Shown here piece by piece: positions 1 through 11,290 of a stretch of 64,000 bases of DNA; positions within the stretch are counted from its first letter, which is position 1; the number at the start of each line of letters is the position of its first letter. The notes under the pieces were generated by a model, which made no database searches, was not told the DNA's origin, and saw only the letters and a list, made by a program, of their open reading frames with translations. The stretch is from Branchiostoma floridae. Taxonomy: Eukaryota > Chordata > Leptocardii > Amphioxiformes > Branchiostomatidae. The DNA is taken from the NCBI RefSeq assembly GCF_000003815.2, contig NC_049980.1:17463154-17527153 (forward strand). The letters run 5' to 3'. Made by a program: the position numbers and the translations under genes.

Positions 1-333
1 AGTTACGCAAATCAGAATCTATTTTGCATGATTAATGAGGAACGTTTATGAAACAACTCTATTCCATGATGGGGTTGTTCCTACATGTGACAGGTGAACA
101 TCAGTAAACACTAATTAGACCTCATTTGCATAAAGTATTAGAAAATGCTATTATAGCCCCTTTTTCAAGATTTTGTACGTGTGTTATTTTGGTGGAGATG
201 AACAACTAATATAATATATACAAATTATGCAAATGAGGAGGACCTTATCATTATACTTCATGACAAAATAACAATACATCAGTTGTAAAGGTTAAATTCA
301 TTTGGCGAATGTATGGAGTCACGGAACTCTAGT
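1..333 (+). repeat. Family A interspersed repeat, copy 1 (right end)
   Basis: AT-rich segment with repeated octamers ATGCAAAT/ATTTGCAT next to 'attaatgagg' blocks. It ends in GGAACTCTAGT at 323-333, the reverse complement of the terminus that begins the copies at 10080 and 34801. The left part lies outside the window. No protein is encoded, so it is probably a non-autonomous element; the superfamily is not determined. Confidence 0.6.
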
Positions 334-3300
334 TTTGAAATGGAATTGAGAAAAAAGACAAACGTACATTCAAGTAATACGGTCACGGTCACTGAGTAAG
401 GATGGGGAAGTGGTCCATGCATGTAAGACGTGCTGTTTCTTTAGATCTGATTATGTTTCTATGCTGTACAAGTGAGAGAAGAAAGTGAGAAGTACCAGAA
501 GAACCCCCCCCCCCCCCGTCAACATTGTTCTTATATCCAGCTTTACTGTAGATTGATTAGACCCCAGTCCAACCAGCCCGAGTCTTCTTGATTAAAAGGA
601 AACGTGCCGCACTGCTCATATGATTTATATGTCAGTCGGTACATATGGAATCTGCCATGAATATACTATAAGACTAGATCTGGAGAAAATCTAAATCAGC
701 AGAGAGTGCCAGAAAACTGCTTTTAGTTCTGGGCCGCCTGCGTATATTTTCATTTTATCCAGACAGGCAAGCAAAAGAAGCCAATGGCACAAGTCTAAGG
801 AAATATTTCATCCCCTATACAACTGGAAGTGCCTTTGTAAGAACTAAAATCCGTCCTAAAAGGACAATTGTCGTAAAGTGGGATGGCATGGAGTGAAGGG
901 ATGCAGCATTGACCGTGACTCAGTAGCGAACGCGATTCTGAACCTGTGAGGAAAGATAAGGACGGTGTCGTGTTCCTCTTGCATGCAGCACAAACAGCTT
1001 CCAAGTAAGTCTGCGACACGGAAGTGCTCTGGGTAATACTAATGTGGTCCCACAAGACGTCATGCCGAATCATGGGGTCGCTGCATCATTCCACCGTCTC
1101 GCTGTTGAACAGACTTATGTGACTGAGACTGTCATGGCCAAATGTGCTCAGTTTTGGATTTCCTTACCACACACATCCTTTCATGGAGGTCATAAGGGAG
1201 CTAACTGTAACTTTTTTTAGAAGTCTAAATGAGTTGATGATTTCAATTAGACAGGACAGTTCAGGGTTCAATTCTCATTCATTCCTTCACATATGAACAT
1301 TGCAGACATACAAGCAAAACAATGGTCTGGGTGATGTTAATACCTACAATTAGAGCATCATGTACATATGGGAGCTGAGGCTGAGAGGCAAGTTGAAGCA
1401 CAGTTTTTCATACAACTGAGGTTCAGAATACATGTACTCCTGCCTGCTTTATAACAGAAGGCAATGTTACTCCGTTGTCAAACCATTATTAAACGTATTA
1501 TCAGGTTAAAACTGTGCCAATCTTCATAACACATCTCCCTCAGGCTTCAGTTTTCAAATTGCACAAATTTGGTTGAAGTTTTTGTTTCTCCTGTATCTTC
1601 CTAACATCACATGTAATGCTACTAGCAGGCCGGTAATGCGTGCAATATAAAAGGATGATCTACGAATGATGCAGTTCACACAACCACATATCCTGGAATA
1701 TCATGGAACATTGCATTCTAAACAAACTCTTGCTAATGGACGGAACATTGATCTTTGTCATCACAATTCTCCAACATTCTTTACTACAATTTCCTTCTTC
1801 CCACTTAGGAATTCCCTCAGCAGGCAAAGCAACATGGACTGCTGTTACTTGAGATAATGAAGTAGTAGAAAATCGAAGACTGTCGTCCCCGAACAGAACC
1901 GCAGAGGTAATTATTTCCCGGGATGGAAGATTTCCATCATACTTTGGAAACTCCCTTGAAATTCCGAAGAGCTTATGAACACGCCAATGGCTTGCGATTT
2001 AAGTTGCTCTAAGTGTGGTTGTTGAAGATCTTGCTCCCTTTCCTCCGGCTAGACGTAACGTTGGGGATTTGAAAGTTAAGAGAAAAGCTACCGTGCGAAC
2101 TAATATCTCAGCCCCAGAGGCGTCATTTAAAAAGACTCTGATGTTTATCGATTTCTACAGGAATCTGCAAGAACAGTCTTAGATATTCATTACCGGTGAC
2201 ATTCAACGTTAGCAGTAACCCAATTTAACATTGGTAGTAATAAGGTGAGCGTCGTAAGATGATCCTGCTGTGTGTGTTATGTTGCGCCAAGTTGTGCAGC
2301 AAACACATATCAATCTCATATCCATATTATCTTTATACACACTGTGTCCGCATGCAGGTCCTTGTATTTTTTTGTATTGGTATCTTGTGTACATTTTTGT
2401 GCCTATTACACATGTGTGTGTTTGTTAAGTGTGTGTGCATGAATGTGTGTGTTCGTGTGTTTGTTACGTGTGCGTTCGTGTGTTTGAACTTGATTTGTCT
2501 GTGTGTGTACGTGTATATGTCAATCTAACTAATAAACCTTTCAGCTCTCCAGCACAACCTACTCCATATTCACACCAGGACTACCCACACCCAGGACTTA
2601 GTGTCGGTTAGCGTGGCGTGAATTATCGCAACTGTTACAGGGTCCCCGATCCCCATTTACAGGAAAAATAATTTACCCATCGCCACAGCCCCATGCCACC
2701 ATAACAGCTTTATCGAGTTATCGTGAATTGTACGTTTGTTTCAAGCGAATTCTATAGAAATCAAAGCAGTTAAATAGTATAACTTTCACCTGAACTTGAT
2801 CGCTGAATAGGAAGTAATTCATCATACAGGATACAAATGTGTTAAGCACATGCAGTCAGACAAGGAAATGTGCAGAAAAGGTCATGTAAATTGTACTGTA
2901 TTTGTCTACAACTAATATTGTTCTTTGTGTGTGCAACACTAACAAGGTAGTAGACCGATGTCCGGCTGTGATACTTTAGACGTTAAGTCGCCTAAACTAT
3001 AGTGGATGGATTCACCCAACATCTCGTGCAAATAACCGCTGGGATGAACTCTAACAGCGCGTCCGACAGGTGCAGGCTTGAAAATTGAAAGTTAAGTACC
3101 GCCAAATTAAACTCTCCGGATGGCTGTGCCCTGCTTTGGTGACATATACTTTGGCACTGAGCTTTAATGCTAAACTCCATTCCCATTTAATTTTCTGCCT
3201 GTGGTTGAAGGCTCCCACCCATATCTACGATGCGTCCAGTTTGACAAGGTCTTAATCTGACAGTATTGCCCTTTATATAAAATGCATTGATCACAGTTGC

Positions 3301-3650
3301 TGCAGTATTTTGGCACTGAGCGTTATCAGGCCAAGTTCAATCCCCGTGAAATTGTCAGTTATAGAGTTACACGACGGTGCTATTTTAGATTATCATAATA
3401 CTAATCGGTTGACCATTGATATTCATTTCGTTAAATGCAGTAACATCATTTGACTGTTAAATGTGTCATTCATTCACTGACGTCCCTATAATTGGTTTCT
3501 CAGTAGGCCGGAATACACCAGTCCAGTTTTTCGTGCCTTGTGACCAGTGCTTGTTGACCCGTGCAAGGATAGGGTATCGCTTGTTAAACTCATTCGGGTA
3601 CTGGACTCTGGAGAGAGAAAATGTATCAATTAATTGCCCAACCTCTCATT
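334..3650. other. Gene-free interval with simple repeats
   Basis: I see no supported gene here. Open frames are short and lack domain signatures or credible splice structure. It contains a poly-C run near 505-518 and a GT-rich degenerate simple repeat at about 2412-2520. Confidence 0.5.
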
Positions 3651-4450
3651 GTCTGTCTGTCAACAAGATAACTCAAGAACGGCTGGATGGATTGCTTTCA
3701 TACTTGGTGTGTTGGTAGGGTGTGATGAAATCTGGAAGTGATTAGATTTTGGGCCCCATAGCAGCTATCCTTGGTACTGCAGCGCAACTTCCGGTTTTGC
3801 TATCTCGTGTTCTGAACAAGCTATGGTCCCAATTTTGAGGTGTTGGATAGCTCTTGTGCTCAGGAATAAGTGACATAAGTTTGGGCCCCCTAGCGTCTAG
3901 TTTGGGAATAGCAGGGGCATTTTTGTTAAAAACTTCTGAAGCAGATAACTCAAGAAGGGAACAACGGATTTTTACGATTTTTGGTATGTAGGTACTTTAG
4001 ACAATGTTGTACAAGCTAAAATACTAATCATGCAAAATTAGAGTACATTTGCATAATTAATGAGAATATTCTATCATAGCAGTTTTTTCAATGTATCTCT
4101 TGTCCCGGAAATAATATGATCTTGACAATTGGGTGGTAGACAGCTTTCAGCGTCATGACAAGTTTCAGCTCCCTAACATTTAATTTTGGAACTGCAGGGG
4201 TATTTTTGTCAAGACATTGTAAAGAAGATAACTGCAGAGAGGAATGATGGATTTCCATCATTTTAGGCATGCAGGTAGCTTAGGCAAAGATGTTCATAAT
4301 GATATACATGTTATGCAAATGAGGACATTATTTGCATGATTAATGAGGAAAATTTATAATTCCATTATTTCAATAACTTGACTTCAATAAATGTAACAAA
4401 TGTACATTATGATAGATGAAACATAAGCAGATGCTAAATATGCTAATTAG
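3651..4450 (+). repeat. Family A interspersed repeat, copy 2
   Basis: Starts in a 'gtctgtctgt' run and carries the family's recurrent blocks (gatggattg..ttggtatgtaggtag, 'gggccccctagc', 'ctgcaggggcattttt') and octamer pairs near 4049, 4312 and 4330. It reads as the inverted counterpart of 10080-11113, sharing long stretches when that copy is reverse complemented. The SINE at 4455 follows directly. Confidence 0.6.
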
Positions 4451-4454
4451 GAAC

Positions 4455-4929
4455 TGATCGTGGTGACCGCGTGGCGCAGCGGTAGCATGTTCGGATTTGC
4501 ACCGAGAGGTTGCGGGTTCGAATCCGCCTACCGTGCCACCGATCTTGTGCCCTTGGGAAAGGCACTTTACACGACTTTCCTCACTTTACTCAAGTGAAAA
4601 ATGAGTCGTCCCTCGGATAGGACGTTAAATGGAGGTCCCGTGTATGGGGAGAGCCATACCCCATACACGTTAAAGAACCCCCACACGTGCGATGGTGCGG
4701 TGTGGATGGAGCAAACCATTCTGTCTGGAGTTGGTGATTCACTACAAGTCACCCGGGCGGAGGCCTGGCGAACCTTCGTGTCATATCAGCCATACGGTGA
4801 TTTACATCATTCACCATGCCCCGGAGAGGAGATAGGCGCCGCCAGGGGACTAAAATGCCTATTGATACAGCACAACATGTTGTGCTGCCCCTACGGCTGA
4901 TAAAAGGCTATGGGACGAACGAACGAACG
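4455..4929 (+). mobile_element. tRNA-derived SINE
   Basis: The head is tRNA-like. It has an A-box-like TGGCGCAGCGG at 4472-4482 and an exact B box GGTTCGAATCC at 4515-4525, with a possible anticodon arm between them (TTCGG / CCGAG stem around a 7-base loop). About 400 bases of non-tRNA body follow, ending in repeated GAAC units typical of a SINE tail, just before an assembly gap. The acceptor stem does not pair well and the body is long, so this is a SINE rather than a working tRNA gene. The element's promoter would be the internal Pol III A/B boxes. Confidence 0.65.
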
Positions 4930-5035
4930 NNNNNNNNNNNNNNNNNNNNNNNNNNNNNNNNNNNNNNNNNNNNNNNNNNNNNNNNNNNNNNNNNNNNNNN
5001 NNNNNNNNNNNNNNNNNNNNNNNNNNNNNNNNNNN
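4930..5035. other. Assembly gap (106 N)
   Basis: Run of N directly after the simple tail of the SINE. The real length and content are unknown. Confidence 0.99.
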
Positions 5036-5640
5036 ATGAACATGTGCAAGTCTGTTGCATAAAATTTACAAAAGCTTGAATATTTCTTGCAGAAATTCAG
5101 TTTTTTTGCAGCTTTTGACCTGGATGTGCTAGGGTCTTGATTTTTTGGTAGCAGATAGCTTGTAACATAAGGGATAGTGGTATATGTTTGGGTCCCCTAG
5201 CAGGTTGCTCTGGAACTGCAGCAGCGTTTTTCTCAAAATCTTCTAAGGAGGATAACTGGACAAGGGAAATACAAATTTAGATGATATTTGGTATGTAGGT
5301 AGCTTTGACAGAGATGTACATAATTAAGAGCAAATTATGCAAACTGGCACTTAATTTGCATAATCAATGAGGGGAATCTATATTTGTAGTGTTTGCCATT
5401 GTGGGACTCAAATACCTGTCATATATGTAGTTTGTGGCTGGTGGAACATTATCAGATATCAATTATGCAAATATGTCCCTAATTTACATAATTAATGTAA
5501 AAGTGCTATAATTCATCTAAATGGTAAATGATCGCACAATCAACATTTTGACCAGTGTAAGTTATCTAAATGTGTACATAACCAAGCATAGATTATCTAA
5601 ATGTAGAAATCATTTACATGATAGTGTTGATTTAGGCGGA
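5036..5640 (+). repeat. Family A interspersed repeat, copy 3
   Basis: Carries the family blocks 'gtttgggtcccctagcag', 'tggaactgcagcag', 'gatatttggtatgtaggtag' and paired octamers (5350, 5466). It closely resembles the copy at 45798-46440 over most of its length. Its start is lost in the gap. Confidence 0.55.
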
Positions 5641-5794
5641 AAGCGTAAATGAAATAATTTACTGCGCATGAGCCATGACCTATGCCCTCGGGCTCACGTG
5701 ATTCATCCTGTCTCCCATGTAAAGCAGTCCGAGAGGACGTAGATCGCAGAGTTAACTTTTATGCAACTTTTTGTGCAAGTTTACGCGATCCGAC

Positions 5795-5915
5795 ATGCCA
5801 AAACGCGCCAAAAAATGTCCCGGGTGTGGGCAAGACAACTCCCTTCACCCCAACGGCAGAGGTAACAAGCAGTGTAAGGGGATCAGCCAGCCTGTCCACT
5901 CGACACGGAGTCGAA
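5795..5915 (+). CDS. Possible first exon, zinc-ribbon-like start, cut by gap
   Basis: The ATG at 5795 opens a frame beginning MPKRAKKCPGCG, with one CxxC pair and a further Cys about 18 residues on, rich in Lys/Arg/Asn. It runs 40 codons into an assembly gap with no stop. GC content and codon use look more coding-like than the flanks. It could be the start of a small zinc-ribbon gene or of a transposon protein. I do not recognise the family. A possible partner is the coding-like piece at 7428-7616, but nothing links them directly. Confidence 0.3.
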
Positions 5916-6182
5916 NNNNNNNNNNNNNNNNNNNNNNNNNNNNNNNNNNNNNNNNNNNNNNNNNNNNNNNNNNNNNNNNNNNNNNNNNNNNNNNNNNNNN
6001 NNNNNNNNNNNNNNNNNNNNNNNNNNNNNNNNNNNNNNNNNNNNNNNNNNNNNNNNNNNNNNNNNNNNNNNNNNNNNNNNNNNNNNNNNNNNNNNNNNNN
6101 NNNNNNNNNNNNNNNNNNNNNNNNNNNNNNNNNNNNNNNNNNNNNNNNNNNNNNNNNNNNNNNNNNNNNNNNNNNNNNNNNN
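5916..6182. other. Assembly gap (267 N)
   Basis: Run of N interrupting the possible exon at 5795. Confidence 0.99.
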
Positions 6183-6349
6183 GGGGAAGTGTAAAAGCTA
6201 CATCAGCGAGCACACAACAAAATTGATAATCTTATAAGGTCATCCGTGTCATCTCGTATGAGCACGACAAGATTATATGATGAGAGATCCGGGGGTGCTG
6301 TCCTCTAATTGTAAATACATTTTCTGAATGCAGTTCTATCGTCCCCATT

Positions 6350-7006
6350 AGGGGTGGGTACCGGTACAGAAACTTCAGGTACATGTACGGTAAAGGTCCA
6401 GAGGATCAGGTCCAGGTCCGGACCTGAATCTGTGCGTAATTCTTTGTAAAAGGGCGATACACAAAACAATGTTCCATTTCGCTACAAAGAAATCTGTTTC
6501 CGTTAACAACGCTAACTGTCTCATTTAAGTTAGACCAAGTCTGACTTTTATTAATAGAAACTTGGTAAAATGACTATCAACTCTCCTCTACTCCGCTCTA
6601 TTTTCTTGGACCAATAAGCCTCAAAACACGTGAACACCGCTGCCACCATGTTGTGTTGTGCTCCCTGACTCCTTGTAGTGCTCTGTTGACTACGATTGAC
6701 GACCAGGAAACACTAGATGAGCGGACTAGGATTTATTCTATAACTTTTCTACATGTGACTGGCGTAGTGATACAAAAATAGGGCAGTGATTTGACTGAGA
6801 GTGATTCGGTCCAAGGCCCCATATGGTATGCTGGGCTTGCATGATGAGAATATCTGGATATGTAACAACCTGCCACCGTAGTGCCGGTATATTACGTATA
6901 ATCTGTTCATTTTCTAATCGGTCCAACATCCGGTTCCCTGAATTTTCTTAGGTCCGGTTTTTCTGGACCGGTCCAACAAGAAAAAACGGTTTGTACCGGT
7001 GTGACA
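6350..7006. mobile_element. Possible non-autonomous DNA transposon
   Basis: The left edge reads AGGGGTGGGTACCGGTACA and the right edge has TGTACCGGT followed by GTGACAG, so the palindromic ACCGGT motif sits near both ends. Inside are GGTCCGGACC-type blocks near both ends. The ends are imperfect and no target duplication is evident. The arrangement resembles degraded hAT-type ends, but that is only a suggestion. Confidence 0.2.
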
Positions 7007-7427
7007 GCGATCTCGCCCCCCCCCCCCCCGGGAATTAAACTGCCCCCCTGGGGGAGAAAAAAATTAATGAATCTCTCACCCACTTGGCGTATAAAAACAA
7101 AACACATCCCCTGCTTTTTGGGGCCATTTAGAATTTTTTGGTCAATTATTAACTTCGCCCAGCTTTCTCTACGTTCGAGAAACCCCTTTTCAAAATGTAC
7201 TTTCATTTCAATGTCATGTTTGCACCGAACAATATAGTATCGACTTTCGAGGTATGACAGGCATCTTACGGTACAGTAATAAGGTGCCATATAGGTACCA
7301 GGTAACACACCATACACGTTACTCCCCAGGTACAGTATAGTACCAAGTAGCGCACCTGTAATATGTAGTAACCAGCTGCTCTTGGGGGGGGGGCGAAAAC
7401 GCTAAAGGGGGGCGACAACGCTAGTAG

Positions 7428-7616
7428 CTTAAGCAAGCCCGTTGGGAGAAGGAAGTCGCGAGTTGGGAGGAAGAGCTCCAGAAGGCACGCTGCAGCACAG
7501 AACCCGCCAAAGAGACCGATCCTACTCGCCCAGAACCCGCCAAAGAGACCGATCCTACTCTTCCAAAGCCGCCGGAGCCGCGCACGAAGGACGAAAATGA
7601 GAGTGCAGTTAATTAG
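7428..7616 (+). other. Coding-like fragment with 33-bp tandem duplication
   Basis: The frame from 7428 to the TAG at 7614-7616 reads 62 residues. The N-terminal half is charged and coiled-coil-like (WEKEVASWEEELQKA). Then the unit EPAKETDPT occurs twice because a 33-bp block (7498-7530 and 7531-7562) is duplicated in frame, followed by a Pro/Lys-rich tail. An in-frame TAG immediately precedes 7428 and there is no ATG. 'tagtag' before it could be a splice acceptor, making this a terminal exon. It may equally be a fragment of a retroelement ORF. Function unknown. Confidence 0.3.
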
Positions 7617-7655
7617 ACTATTTCATGGAGATATGAGGTCTCCGAACTCTTGTTA
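7617..7655 (+). repeat. Family A terminus (isolated right end)
   Basis: TTCATGGAGATATGAGGTC followed by TCCGAACTCTTG is the family A right-end hairpin and terminus without a clear element body to its left. It may be a solo or deleted copy. Confidence 0.4.
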
Positions 7656-8557
7656 TACCAGTCTTTCACGGATGTGATAGGAATACGTAAGATGCACTTT
7701 GAGATCCTTTGCTATTCCATACCATAAAGCTCTTGGCTGAACCTGTCGACGTACGGTTATGAATGATTTGTTTGCTATGCCCATGATGAGAATTTCAATC
7801 ACTATCCTAAAGTGCATTATATGACGTTTATACATTTAATCAGTCCATAGCTGATACACTTGCGTAGTCAGAATAACCCTGTATTTTTGTCGATGACCCT
7901 TGGAGGCCATTAGTGGTCTAAAGGGTTGTTTATTTCCCTCACACAATGCATGGAATTGTTAAAAACGTTAACGGGTCACATCGTTGGGAACTTAATCTCT
8001 GGAATTCCTCAAATAATCCTGCCCGGCTTCAAAACGAAATGCTGAATTTTTGCATCATGAATCCGTTATGAGAAATGGCACGGTAAGGTGGTTTCTAAAA
8101 TGGCAGCACGCTCTAGCAGGCCATCCGACCAAACCGGTATGTGCTCTTCCCAACCCCCACATCCACCCCACTTCCAAAGATATCCACAGATATAACGTTA
8201 AGATCGCTATCAGTAAAATGCAAATGGAATCGCTAAAGAGAAGATGACAATTTTGGATTGTTCGATAGGAAACAAAGGTAAGGCAAAGTCAAGCTGAAAA
8301 CAACTTTGGATCGTCCAATAGGAGAGAAGGGTAAGACAACTCAATACGAAGTTGATACAATTGAGTCAATTAGCTTCTTCTGTTTGAGCTGCAGGAGCTA
8401 AATTAATTAATAATGTTTTGTCGTGGGGTCTGGACCTTCAACAAAGCCCGCAAACCCTTGGACCACTCTATGAAACGCAAACTATGGAGTTAACCTCCTT
8501 GGGCAAACCATTAACTGACAGAAAAAAAGATCAACATTACCATACCCTATGTATAGG

Positions 8558-8657
8558 NNNNNNNNNNNNNNNNNNNNNNNNNNNNNNNNNNNNNNNNNNN
8601 NNNNNNNNNNNNNNNNNNNNNNNNNNNNNNNNNNNNNNNNNNNNNNNNNNNNNNNNN
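8558..8657. other. Assembly gap (100 N)
   Basis: Run of N inside the Penelope-like remnant. 100 N is often a placeholder for unknown length. Confidence 0.99.
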
Positions 8658-9049
8658 TGCCATCAAACTTCAAACCTCCTCAGCCCTCCGGCAAAAACTG
8701 GTGCATCCAAAGGCCGACCTCGGAAATGTATCAAGGCCAGTGTTCTCTACAGACTCAAATGTGAAGAACCCAACTGCAGCAACATATACATCGGCGAGAC
8801 CAACTGGACACTAAAAGAAAGGTACAAGGAACATTGCAAATCTAGCGCTAACGGCTACGGCTACTTCTCTGGCATTTTCCACCAGTTACGACACATCCAG
8901 GGACGCTCATTCAACCTCCAATCCACATCCTAGACTACAAACCCCGCTGGTTCGAAGGGCGAGTTAGAGAGGCTACATATCATAAAATGTACAATCCCAC
9001 CGTCAACAGAAAAAGGGGCGTACATATGGCACTTTCCGGCACAATTTAG
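8658..9049 (+). pseudogene. GIY-YIG endonuclease domain of Penelope-like element, frameshifted
   Basis: The translation after the gap contains VLYRLKC...NIYIGETNWTLKERYKEH, the GIY-YIG core with the intact YIG, the following GET and the conserved Arg/His helix. The frame breaks at about 8925. One base over, it resumes as ILDYKPRWFEGRVREATYHK and ends NRKRG... at a TAG (9047-9049). The WFE-x-VREA block is the usual C-terminal part of Penelope-like endonucleases. The single frameshift and missing upstream RT mark it as dead. The encoded activity would nick target DNA for retroelement insertion. Confidence 0.7.
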
Positions 9050-9420
9050 CTCTTCCATCCTGCAACAAAACGTGGGGAGATAATTGACTAATTTGCATAA
9101 ACTTCAGCTTGACTTTGTCTTTCGGTTGTTTCCTATTAGACAATCCAAAATCATATCCAGCTCTTTTGCATTTCAATCCATAGTTAGGGTATAAAACAGT
9201 TTGTTTATTTGTTTGTGTCAACTTTATTCATTCATGAGAAGCTCAAATCTGCCTGAAGGCCGCTTTTCATTGAGGTTATGAGGGAGATAACGGGTTTTAC
9301 CAAATCTCTCGTGTAACTGACGGAAGGTACTGGATGCTATCTGAAACGTCTGACCGTCTCCAAAATAATATCCAGTTGCTTGAGTGGCTGCTTTCTATCA
9401 TTCCTACACTGCACTATATA

Positions 9421-10079
9421 TTTTTTACACTGCCTTTATGATAAGTCAGTGTAATACATCACCAAATGGTTCATGAGACACGATTTCAGTTTTCTTGTCT
9501 AATCAATTTCATTTAACAAACCATACCTGAAGAGACATACAGGGTTCCCTCCTGCATATGTATGTTGGTGATTTGTAATAATAGTTAAGTACTGAGTACT
9601 TGTGCTTGTATCACGTCGATCTAGAATTAATTAGCATGCTTACCATTTTAACAAAAATCTTATGACGTTTTTACCACGAAATTGATACAAAAGAAAATTC
9701 AACGAACTAAGGATGGTCGAAAACGTTTCATTTTCGTGAGCCAATCCCCGAACTTTCCCGCAAATTTGAAATTATACATGTTTGTGTGGTGGTGCTAGAC
9801 AAATCTTGGGTTGAGATCTACAGAGGTTATTGTGACTGTTGCCATTCCATCAGCTTGCATTTACAAACTGACAGGTAGCTGCAGTTTGGTGACGTAATAG
9901 TTTACCCTTATCTCCACCAAAGTTTCACAAGTTTCTGATCGGGTCATCTTGTCTGGACACAACATACAAAGGTCATACCAGGCCGTGACCCCTCGAGCAG
10001 ATTCCATCCATCATGCCTAGATCCTTGTTCGCAGCTGTACTGGGCGATAATGGGAAAACCTTTAAACTGCCACCTATAC
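9421..10079. other. Unassigned sequence
   Basis: AT-rich sequence between the Penelope-like remnant and a family A copy. I see no gene or clear repeat in it. Confidence 0.4.
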
Positions 10080-11113
10080 AACTAGAGTTCGGCGACCTCA
10101 TACCTCCATGAATATTTAGAGCTTTTGTAAATTTCATGCAATTGACTGATACATTAACATAATTTATGCATGGTATTGTTCACCATTGACTAAGGTACAC
10201 GTGTCACAATAATAAAATTCCCATCATTAATTATAAAGCGGTTTAGCAATTTTACATAAATTATGCAAATAAGTTCCTCATTACCATATTTGGTATCTGC
10301 TTATAATCCACCCATCATAATTAACATGTGTTACATTTATTGAAGTCCAGTTATTGAAAACAATCAAATTATACAATTTCCTCATTAATTATGCAAATTA
10401 ATTCCTCATTTGCATAACATTCATATCATTACCGATATATGAACATCTTTGCCCAAGGTACCTGCATGCCTGATATGATGCCAATCCCTCAATCCTTTCT
10501 GCAGTTATCCTCTTTGGAATGTCGTAACAAAAACGCTTGCTCCACTTTGTCATGACACATAAAGCTATCTACTGCTTAAATGTCAAGACCATAGCATGTC
10601 TAGAACAAGAGATACATTGAAAAAACTGCTATGATAGAATATTCTCATTAATTATGCAAATGTGCTCCTGTTTTGCATAATTAGTATCTTATCTTGTACA
10701 ACATTGTCTAAGGTACCTACATACCAAAAATCATGAAAATCCGCTGTTCCGTTCTTGAGTTATCCTCTTCAGAAGTTTTTGACAAAAATGCCCCTGCTAT
10801 CCCAAAACTAGACGCTAGGGGGCCCAAACTTATGTCACTTCTTCCTGAGCACAAGAGCTATCTAACACTCAAATATCGTGACCATAGTATGTTCAGAACA
10901 CCTAGATAGCAAAACCGGAAGTTGCGCTGCAGTACCAAGGGGAATCGCTAGGGGGCCCAAAATCTAATCATTTCCAGCTTTCATCACACACTACCAACAC
11001 ACCAAGTATGAAACCAATCCACCCAACCGTTCTTGAGTTATTTTGTTTACACACACACAGACACACACACAAACGGGGGGTAAAATATAACCTCCATGAC
11101 ATTTCATGGAGGT
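10080..11113 (-). repeat. Family A interspersed repeat, copy 4, near full length
   Basis: Starts AACTAGAGTTCGGCGACC at 10080 and ends in the palindrome CCTCCATGA-CATT-TCATGGAGG (11091-11112), so both family termini are present. This is the best reference copy (about 1.03 kb). It includes octamers at 10263, 10389, 10410 and 10653 and a short ACAC run before the terminal hairpin. No ORF. One hairpin end and one distinct end without obvious TIRs suggest a non-autonomous element. Confidence 0.65.
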
Positions 11114-11290
11114 AATTATCAATCAGACAGCCGTTTCACGGAGAATGTTATGGAGGATCTCATCGACAGTTCCCTTTACAGCCGGAGACAGCGGGGTTGG
11201 CCTGATGAGCCCTCAGCGCAGGACGTGATGGACTGCATGCACGTGAAGTCCATCATGGGGAGATTTCAAACGGATATTGGAAGTCTTTGA
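11114..11290 (+). other. Possible orphan terminal exon
   Basis: Directly beside the family A copy, a possible acceptor (atcaatcag at about 11127-11135) precedes a frame ending in TGA at 11288-11290. It encodes about 50 residues including NVMEDLIDSSLYSRRQRGWP and DVMDCMHVKSIMGRF. GC content and codon use are higher than in the flanks. I do not recognise the family. No upstream exon is visible because repeats occupy the preceding kilobase. It may be a displaced exon or a transduplicated gene fragment. Confidence 0.3.

Larger units (their letters stand above)
8213..9420 (+). mobile_element. Penelope-like retroelement remnant
   Basis: A GIY-YIG endonuclease coding remnant (8658-9049) is flanked by related sequences in opposite orientation. 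The stretch TTTTGGATTGTTCGATAGGA (8251-8270, continuing to 8297) matches the reverse complement of 9103-9152, and a second diverged direct copy follows at 8304-8340. Inverted terminal blocks around a GIY-YIG domain are typical of Penelope-like elements. The reverse transcriptase is not visible; it is either deleted or hidden in the 100-N gap. The tail near 9325-9365 ends in a CTGA...GAAACGTC motif. Confidence 0.6.

Noticed and set aside
2259-2528. 89-codon Cys/Val-rich frame
   Set aside because: Generated by the GT-rich simple repeat.
4460-4540. Functional tRNA gene
   Set aside because: A and B boxes are present, but acceptor-stem pairing is poor and a long SINE body and simple tail follow.
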